Assembly: GCA_035048495.1 (NCBI GenBank)
Contig: JASUTR010000036.1
Span: 1 to 64,000, forward strand
Origin: Euptelea pleiosperma
Lineage: Eukaryota; Streptophyta; Magnoliopsida; Ranunculales; Eupteleaceae
Direction: 5' to 3'
Length of the DNA: 64,000 nt
The notes below the pieces were generated by a model. The model had not been told where the DNA came from and made no database searches. It saw only the letters and a list, made by a program, of their open reading frames with translations. Below are positions 56,535-62,188 of the stretch, piece by piece; position 1 is the stretch's first letter, and each line of letters begins with the position of its first letter. A program made the translations under genes and the position numbers.

Positions 56535-57234
56535 GAGGATCCCTCTCCCAATCACAATCCTCCAAGGGCAAAGCACCATTGCTGCCTTCAAAGCCTTCTC
56601 CTCTCCAAACCCCATCCAAATCCCAATATTCCCCACGCGGCGACCATGTTCTCTGTTGCCCCGATCCCACTCTTTTTAATGCCCTTTCCCCTGCTCAAAT
56701 TGCAACTAAAATCTTTCCCAAAAATCTTCATTTTGTCCCCAAACATCCCAACCTCTCCTCCAAATTTTATGAAGCCATCCTTCACCAAACACAGAGCGCC
56801 ATGATTACTCATACTCAAAAAGACAACGAAATTGGCTTCTCCAAACTCAAGATTTTACGCATTCTCACTTCCGACGACTGGAAAGAATCCTGGTCCGACA
56901 ACAAATTTGTCTCCAGTCCCTCAGGCCAAGCTTTTCCCTACAATTATTGGGACTACATGCTCGCCTGGGAAAATGCCCTCCTCATCCAAAATTCAAAAAA
57001 TTCCCATTCCTGGTTTATCCAATTTACCCAAGATTTCCCTTTCAAACATATCCCTAATTGGTTCTTTATGAATTGGTGGGTCCTATTTGGCTCCCTTTCA
57101 TCCATTTTACCCCCACCACTTCTAGAACAATACCAAGCCTTCTCAAAAAATCTCATTAATCCCCGCATTTCCCATCCTTGCTACGATACCATGGTTTTCT
57201 TTGCCTCTCAAGGTTTTCCTTGGATTATCAAATG
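54652..57234 (+). mobile_element. Endogenous plant pararetrovirus (caulimovirid) fragment in satellite
   Basis: A 2,583-bp non-satellite insert lies inside one satellite monomer. It reads on the plus strand as the end of a caulimovirid polyprotein (aspartic protease remnant, RT, RNase H) followed by a second ORF. No LTRs, integrase or tRNA-primer binding site are visible, which separates it from Ty3/gypsy elements. The IPTKARAIQMN and PWSCAAFYV words before the RT core are typical of Caulimoviridae. The second ORF after pol recalls the florendovirus/petuvirus group of endogenous viruses; that genus-level placement is inference. Both ends are truncated: movement and coat protein domains are missing on the left, and ORF2 runs into satellite on the right. 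The left junction follows ...cacttcaaa, and the right junction is tcaaatg|gaaac, so tcaaa occurs at both ends. Confidence 0.88.
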
Positions 57235-57244
57235 GAAACAATAG
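56531..57244 (+). pseudogene. Pararetroviral second ORF of unknown function, 3'-truncated
   Basis: The ATG at 56531 overlaps the polymerase TGA as ATGA, a layout fitting reinitiation after pol. The 237-residue open frame begins with a Ser/Pro/Lys-rich, probably disordered stretch (residues about 1-40). It continues into a Trp/Phe-rich part (DDWKESW near 114, YNYWDYMLAWENALL, NWFFMNWWVLFGSL near 177-190). I see no catalytic motif, signal peptide or certain membrane segment, though the Trp-rich stretch is hydrophobic. The last two codons and the TAG at 57242 come from satellite DNA, so the natural C-terminus is lost. A downstream ORF of unknown role is known in some endogenous florendoviruses; assignment to that family is by position and not by a similarity search. 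Confidence 0.7.
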
Positions 57245-57759
57245 TAATGGAAGAGTTTGAGTCCAATTACGAGGTCCGGTTGCGAAAAAGTGACAAGTTA
57301 TAGGCTTAGGAACGTAACACACAAACTAAGTCCAATTTGAGACTTTGACGCACGGATGGAGGTAAGTTGTTTTGACTGTCCCAAATACTGTTCCAACACT
57401 TCAAATCTATTGAAACAATAGTAATGGAAGAGTTTGGGTCTAATTATGAGGTCCGGTTGCGAAAAAGTCACAAGTTATAGGCTTCGGAATGTAACACACA
57501 AACTGAGTCCAATTTGAGACGTTGACGCACGGATGGAGCTAACTTGTTTTTACTATCACGAATCTTGTTCTAACACTTCAAATGTGTTGAAACAATAGTA
57601 ATGGAAGAGTTTGAGTCCAATTACGAGGTCCGGTTGCAAAAAAGTCACAAGTTTTAGGCTTCGGAATGTAACACAGAAACCGAGTCCAATTTGAGACGTT
57701 GACGTACGGATGGAGCTAACTTGTTTTGACTATCACGAATCTTGTTCTAACACTTCAAA
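57235..57759. repeat. Three-monomer satellite block flanking the viral insert (right copy)
   Basis: Partner of the A-B-C block that ends at 54651. It begins with gaaacaatagtaatgg and reproduces monomers A, B and C with few changes (for example gacgttg for gacattg in B, and gttttaggc for gttataggc in C). It may reflect a local 3-mer array that was hit by the insertion, or a duplication made during the insertion. Confidence 0.8.
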
Positions 57760-58610
57760 TATGTTGAAACAATAGTAATGGAAGAGTTTGAGACCAATTA
57801 CGAGGTCCGATTGCGAAAAAGTCACAAGTTTTAGGCTTCGGAATGTAACACACAAACTGAGTCCTATTAAAGACATTGACGCACGGATGGAGCTAACTTG
57901 TTTCGACTGTCCCGAATCTTGTTCCAACACTTCAAATGTGTTGAAACAATAGTAATAGAAGAGTTTGAGTCCAATCACGAGGTCCGGTTGCGAAAAAGAC
58001 ACAAGTTATAGGCTTCGGAATGCAACACAGAAACTGAGTCCAATTTGAGACGTTGACGTACGGATGGAGCTAACTTGTTTCGACCGTCCCGAATCTTGTT
58101 CCAACACATCAAATGTGTTGAAACAATAGTAATACAAGAGTTTGAGTCCAATTACGAGGTCCGATTGCGAAAAAGTCACAAGTTATTGGCTTCGGAATGT
58201 AACACACAAACTGTGTCCAATTTGAGACGTTGACGCACGAATGTAGCTAACTTGTTTTGCCTGTCCCGAATCTTGTTCCAATACTTCAAATGGGTTGAAA
58301 CAATAATAATAGAAGAGTTTGAGTAAAATTACGAGGTCTGATTGAGAAAAAGTCACAAGTTATAGGCTTAGGAACGTAACACACAAACTAAGTCCAATTT
58401 GAGACTTCGACGCACGGATGGAGGTAAGTTGTTTTGACTGTCCCAAAGACTGTTCCAACAATTCAAATCTATTGAAACAATAGTAATGGAAGAGTTTGGG
58501 TCTAATTATGAGGTCCGGTTGCGAAAAAGTCACAAGTTATAGGCTTCGGAATGTAACACACAAACTGAGTCCAATTTGAGACGTTGATGCACGGATGGAG
58601 CTAACTTGTT

Positions 58611-58612
<2 letters not shown>
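57235..58612. repeat. 177-bp satellite array (right block, edge-type monomers)
   Basis: The same satellite in the same orientation resumes right after the viral fragment and continues for about 7.8 monomers until it meets the LINE poly(T) tract. Several monomers are of a diverged edge type, with ggaggtaagttg, gaacgtaacacac, gggtctaattatgag and ctatcacgaatcttgttcta. The same types are found at about 53.8-54.65 kb, just left of the viral insertion, but I saw none elsewhere in the window. The last monomer stops in the middle (after ...aacttgtttc). Confidence 0.95.

Positions 58613-58644
<32 letters not shown>
58613..58644 (-). other. LINE poly(A) tail (T32 on plus strand)
   Basis: Thirty-two consecutive T follow the satellite word aacttgtttc. 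They mark the 3' end of the minus-strand LINE and its junction with the array, as expected for target-primed reverse transcription at a T-rich site. Confidence 0.93.
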
Positions 58645-58645
<1 letters not shown>

Positions 58646-58689
58646 GGATATAAGCTTAGGGTTCGGCAGACCCCTACCTGACCTTAAAA

Positions 58690-59063
58690 TCAAATACGAT
58701 AGTACACTTTCCCAGAGGCATCCTCAAGAAGGATAGATACAAGATCCTGGGGAAAAGCAGAAGGAGAAAGGAAAGTACAGCTAATAGTACTAATACTAGA
58801 AGCTAAAAAGTCAGCTCCGCGGTTGATCTCTCTAAAGACGTGAGAAATCTCGAAAGACTCAAATCTTTCACGGTTCGTATGAATGGATCCCACCAATCTT
58901 CTCGCTTGCCAAGGAATTGCCATTTGCCCGTTGATAATACCAACTGCTTGGGATGAGTCGGTAGCAATATGTAGCAGCTTTATGTCTCTCGATAAGGCTA
59001 AGTTGATTCCTACCGATATGGCTTGAAGTTCATGATAAATTACTGAAACTTTGTTGCACCCAC
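58690..59063 (-). pseudogene. LINE ORF2 C-terminal RNase H remainder
   Basis: On the minus strand, directly after the duplicated CCCAC, the frame reads CNKVSVIYHELQAISVGINLAL, then HIATDSSQAVGIINGQ, and ends with HVFREINRGADFLASS and TGA at 58692-58690. These supply the E (HELQAI), the second D (ATDSS) and the last acidic position (GADFLA) of an RNase H fold. The first D lies in the other fragment at NTDGS. Removing the LTR and one CCCAC would leave the two parts in the same frame, so the break is due only to the LTR. The 3' UTR is about 45 bp. Confidence 0.88.
59059..59063. repeat. Target site duplication CCCAC (left)
   Basis: Identical to 62184-62188. Taking one copy out together with the LTR leaves the LINE RNase H frame continuous, which independently confirms the site. 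Confidence 0.88.
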
Positions 59064-59077
59064 TGATATTCGCTCAA

Positions 59078-59098
59078 AAGTGCTTATTTTAAGCACTT
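59078..59098. other. Inverted repeat near the LTR 5' end
   Basis: The arms aagtgctta and taagcactt are perfect reverse complements with a 3-base spacer, 14 bp inside the LTR start. It could form a small hairpin. No function is assigned. Confidence 0.7.
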
Positions 59099-59324
59099 AT
59101 CCTGTTAGCGTTATCGCACTCTCCTACGTAAAACTGCTCTAATTATCCACTTTTCTACGTAAGAGTCTATCTCATTGCGTAAAACACACTTTTCTGGACG
59201 AAATGGTATATTTGCATGCATTAAACACATTTTCGGAAGTCTAAATATTAAGCCGTTCTGATAAAGTCTCATTACGCGCTTCTTCTGTCGCAGGAAACCC
59301 CGATGGGACGATTTTCGAGACTTG

Positions 59325-59437
59325 TGGGCCCAAATCGATCATGAAAGCCCATTATCAAAGCTTAACAAGCCCACATGCTATAACTAGAAGATATGGGCCA
59401 AATATGGGCTGAATAAGAGGACCAAAAAGCCGGCCCA
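59325..59437. promoter_or_regulatory. Cluster of site II-like TGGGCC/T motifs
   Basis: Six motifs occur in 113 bp, on both strands: TGGGCC at 59325, AGCCCA at 59346 and 59368, TGGGCC at 59394, TGGGCT at 59405 and GGCCCA at 59432. TGGGCY (site II) elements are known binding sites of TCP-class factors in plant promoters of dividing cells. Their density in the U3 region upstream of the TATA box suggests an enhancer-like role, which is inference. Confidence 0.5.
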
Positions 59438-59724
59438 AAGAACGAAGAGAGTAGGAGAGCCAATGACCAAGAGACGGACCAAAGCGTTTAAAGCCACATG
59501 AGTCAGCAAAGAATGATGGTCGACTCTACTGGAGAAGCGTGAGGATGGTCACAGTGAAGAATAGGGTTCCAGACCCTCCGCCAGTGCTTTTTTCCATTTT
59601 TTTTGATACTTTTTCTCTCATCTCTCCTTATTCTCTCTCTCTCTTCATCTCTCAATCCTCGAATCTACTGACCTAACCCCAGAACTCCTGCCTATCAGCT
59701 CTATCTCATCTCCCTTAGCTTTCT

Positions 59725-59783
59725 GACCGTTGGATCTTCCATCGGACCGTTGGATCTTCAATCGGACCGTTGGATCTCTCTAG
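59725..59783. repeat. 20-bp direct repeat, three copies
   Basis: Three adjacent units start with gaccgttggatct at 59725, 59745 and 59765; the third is shortened and diverges at its end. Short direct repeats in U3 often carry enhancer elements, but nothing here proves that. Confidence 0.8.
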
Positions 59784-60025
59784 ATCCGTCGATCTACCAA
59801 TCTGGGTCCCAATCAAGTCACCATCCATCCGATCGCCTTCAGAATGCCTGTCACATCATCTTGTGAGACGATGGACATCATCAGTCCATGTGGGCCAGTA
59901 GCCGGGCCCATCAGCATCGACCCGCTGTCCGACCAGTTAGTGGACCCCGCGAATTTCAAAAATAATTTTAATTAAATGGGGGGTCCACTAATTGGGGAGA
60001 TTCCCCATAGAAAAGTAGCATTTTA

Positions 60026-60028
<3 letters not shown>

Positions 60029-60067
<39 letters not shown>
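60029..60067. repeat. Homopolymer A39 in the LTR
   Basis: Thirty-nine A in a row within the U3 part, followed by further A/T-rich DNA up to about 60097. Its length is probably unstable and prone to sequencing error. Despite its form it is not a retrotransposon tail, since LTR sequence continues on both sides. Confidence 0.9.
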
Positions 60068-60070
<3 letters not shown>

Positions 60071-60097
60071 AAAAATATTTTTTTTATTTAAAAAATA

Positions 60098-60123
60098 CCC
60101 TATTTCCATTAATGGAAATAGGG
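60098..60123. promoter_or_regulatory. Perfect 26-bp palindrome next to the LTR TATA box
   Basis: The half-site ccctatttccatt is followed immediately by its exact reverse complement, with no spacer. It ends 5 bp before the TATA box. A gapless palindrome of this length suggests a dimeric transcription-factor site or cruciform; both are inference. Confidence 0.75.
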
Positions 60124-60128
60124 AGCTT

Positions 60129-60134
60129 TATAAG
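60129..60134 (+). promoter_or_regulatory. Probable LTR TATA box (TATAAG)
   Basis: The core TATAAG lies in ctttataagagg, after A/T-rich DNA and just before a pyrimidine-rich transcribed-like region. Transcription would be expected to start roughly 30 bp downstream, near 60160. The placement agrees with the plus orientation of the LTR. Confidence 0.6.
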
Positions 60135-60169
60135 AGGAAGGAGAAGGGTTCGTTCGAACCCTAATCCCC

Positions 60170-60349
60170 CTCCTATCTTTTTCCCTCCTTCTCCAAAACC
60201 ATTCCCGAGGTTTTCCTCTCCTTCTTCTCCTTCTTTTTCTTCCTTCTCTTCCTCCTCTTCTTCATCTTCTTCATCTTTTTCTTCTTCTCTTCCACGAATC
60301 CGGCGGGTTCCTCCGGCGAGTGGGTGGAGCGCCTCTTCCTCCTCCTCTT

Positions 60350-60381
<32 letters not shown>

Positions 60382-60425
60382 TTCTTCTTCTTCTTCTTCT
60401 TCTTCTTCTTCTTCTCCCTTTCTTT
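60170..60425. repeat. Pyrimidine-rich tract with (TTC)18 microsatellite
   Basis: Almost pure C/T on the plus strand, with uninterrupted TTC units at about 60361-60414. The long Ser/Leu/Phe- or Arg-rich open frames across it exist in all frames because of composition and are not genes. Confidence 0.88.
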
Positions 60426-60438
60426 TCCTCCATCTTCA

Positions 60439-60463
60439 CCGGAGTTGCAGGCAGCAACTCCGG
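60439..60463. other. Hairpin 1 (ccggagttgc arms)
   Basis: The arms ccggagttgc and gcaactccgg are perfectly complementary with a 5-base loop. In the LTR transcript this would form a GC-rich stem-loop. Confidence 0.75.
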
Positions 60464-60801
60464 CCGTCTAGTTCTTATTCTCCCCTGCTTTTCTTCTTTT
60501 CTTCTTCCTCCTATCGCTCCACCTGTAACCAGAAGCTACTCCGCCTGTAACGTCACCTGCTGCTCCTCAGGTTCTGGCCGAAAGCCAGCGTGTAAAGATC
60601 AGCCATTAAAATTGAGCAGACCTGCAACTCCGGCAGGTCTGCAACCTCACAGCCGCTGGTCCTCTTGGGTACGTGTTGCCCTCATCACCTCTCTCTTCCC
60701 CATTCCTCTCTCCATCTCTACCGGCTTGCTTCATAACTGTTGCAGGTCTGAACCGTTCCTCCCCCTCTCCTCATATTCTTCTTCTTCCTCTTCTTAGCTC
60801 G

Positions 60802-60826
60802 CCGGAGTTGCAGACAGCAACTCCGG
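60802..60826. other. Hairpin 2 (same arms as hairpin 1)
   Basis: The identical 10-bp arms ccggagttgc / gcaactccgg and a loop differing by one base (agaca for aggca) occur 363 bp after hairpin 1, with C/T-rich DNA before each. The word caactccgg also recurs near 60622 and 61121, suggesting an old internal duplication of this part of the LTR. Confidence 0.75.
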
Positions 60827-61639
60827 TCGTCATCTCCACCGCCAGTCACCTCTACATGCTCCACCGCCACCTTCTTCTCCCTTTCCACCATTCTCCCAAT
60901 CCCTACAGCCGGCAACTTTGTTGGTGCAACCTCCATTCACCTTGCTGCCCTCGTCTTCTACCTGCAACCAAGCCGTAACCTCATCACGTGGAGACTAGAT
61001 CCACTACCACGCCTCCATCAATGGCTGGAGAACCAGCACATCTCGTGGCTGGCCATACCACCGCTCCCACCACCATCTAAGCACCACAGCATCGCCCACC
61101 ATTAAAGCTGGTCGAGATCTACAACTCCGGCGAACTTGATCGCCGGACTGGTTCTCCTCCCTTCACCGCCCCTCTATTCTCTCTCTCCTGGTCGTCATCC
61201 TCCTACCCAAGGTGCTGCCACCAATGGCCATCGACTACAAGTGCAACAGGGGCAGCGCCTCAGCCACCTTCTTCCTATCTTAATCACCACCATCGTGCAG
61301 ATCACTACCACGAAACCAGCAACCTCAGGTCGTTGGCTCTCCTCCAACACCCAACTCCAACTGGTTCTCTACGTGTGCTCCACCTTACACCGATTGCAAC
61401 CAACGACAAGGACACCTCCATGTCATAGATCTGCAACTCTCAACTCTGCTGGATACCTCCACGCTACCCACCTCACCATCATCACCACCGTCACCAATCT
61501 AGCTCAAGCACTTGCTCTCAACGGCCAGCATCTCTTTCACTTGTTGACCACGTACCAAGGCTCCACCACGGTTTCATCCCTGTGCTTCTCTTCCAAGGCA
61601 CCATCATGTTGTGTGAAAGGTAAGCACAATGGTACAATT

Positions 61640-61905
61640 TCACTTTCTCTCTCTTAATCTCTCTCTCTACTTTTCTCTCCTAAATTTTCTCTTTCTCTCT
61701 CTAAAGAGCAATCTCTCTCTCTAGAGATCTCTTTCTCTAGGTTTTTCTCTCTACCTCACCTTGTTCTCTCTAGGCTTTAGATAGTTTCCTTAGCTTTCTC
61801 TCTCTGAGATTTTTGACTTTCTCTATCTAAACCATCTTTCTCTCTCTAGATTTCTCTACTCTCTCTCTCTAGTTCTCTCTTTCTCTCTCTAGTTTATTTT
61901 ATTTT
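61640..61905. repeat. CT-rich low-complexity tract (ctctctctag units)
   Basis: Repeated tctctctct and ctctctctag words without a strict period. It lies between a donor-like AAG|GTAAGC (GT at 61620) and an acceptor-like ttttacag|gt (AG at 62103-62104), so it could be part of an intron of the LTR transcript. I see no coding sequence. Confidence 0.7.
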
Positions 61906-62183
61906 TTTTATGCTTTATAATTTAGTTATTTTTACTTGATTGTAAGAAACATATTCGATTGAATGAAGTTGATTTGAATAATATTATGTTCCATTCTCTG
62001 CAAATTTATCGTCATTTTATGTTCATTATTGCGCTAATCAGATTAATCCCGAGTGCGGATCGACATCCGACACGAGCCACTGTGCAAAATTGCTAATTTT
62101 ACAGGTCAAAAGTCTCGGATAAATTAAAAATGTGTTGAAGTTAGGGTTTCCGTAACCAACGACGCGGAAAAATCCTACTTTCA

Positions 62184-62188
62184 CCCAC
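62184..62188. repeat. Target site duplication CCCAC (right)
   Basis: Right partner of the 5-bp duplication that flanks the solo LTR. It lies within the LINE codons for Gly-Gly of the RNase H domain. Confidence 0.88.

Larger units (their letters stand above)
59064..62183 (+). mobile_element. Solo LTR, 3,120 bp, nested in the LINE
   Basis: The insert begins TGATATTCGC, ends CCTACTTTCA, and is bounded by the direct 5-bp repeat CCCAC (59059-59063 and 62184-62188). TG...CA ends with a 5-bp target duplication are diagnostic of LTR retrotransposons. I find no internal second LTR, gag or pol, so it is read as a solo LTR left after LTR-LTR recombination. Inside, in order: an inverted repeat at the 5' end, a cluster of GGCCCA-type motifs, a 20-bp x 3 repeat, A39, a 26-bp palindrome, a TATA box at 60129, a (TTC)18 tract, two hairpins, and long CT-rich stretches. 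A TATA about 1.07 kb into the LTR fits a U3 of that length with a very long R-U5. The size suggests a large Ty3/gypsy lineage, but no protein supports this. Open frames here are low-complexity artefacts. Confidence 0.85.

Noticed and set aside
54639..57168. Minus-strand and alternative-frame open frames across the viral fragment (68-79 codons).
   Set aside because: They are shadows of the pol and second-ORF frames, with no recognisable motifs.
54618..57244. Ty3/gypsy retrotransposon as the source of the RT fragment.
   Set aside because: There are no LTRs, integrase or primer-binding site; RNase H is followed at once by a second ORF; and the pre-RT words are caulimovirid-like. A phylogeny would settle it.
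1..58612. CRISPR-like array of regularly spaced repeats.
   Set aside because: The whole 177-bp period is conserved and there are no unique spacers. The surrounding elements are plant retroelements, so this is satellite DNA.
60029..60067. A39 as the tail of a SINE or LINE.
   Set aside because: No separate element, target duplication or Pol III boxes are visible around it; it is a homopolymer within the LTR.
60146..60161. tRNA B-box-like word (gttcgaacc) inside gggttcgttcgaaccc.
   Set aside because: There is no A box at the right distance, no tRNA fold and no terminator. It is a short inverted repeat close to the expected LTR transcription start.
60112..60797. Ser-, Leu- and Arg-rich open frames of 76-157 codons on both strands.
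   Set aside because: They are produced by the TTC/CT low-complexity tract in several frames at once; not genes.
61136..61657. A 173-codon plus-strand open frame.
   Set aside because: It lies in the C/T-rich part of the solo LTR, shows only low-complexity Thr/Leu/Ser/Pro composition, and has no domain I recognise. It could be a leader ORF but nothing supports it.
59064..62183. A complete short LTR element (two LTRs) or a Helitron.
   Set aside because: I found no direct repeat between the two ends and no 5'-TC / CTRR-3' with 3' hairpin. TG...CA plus the 5-bp duplication fits a solo LTR.
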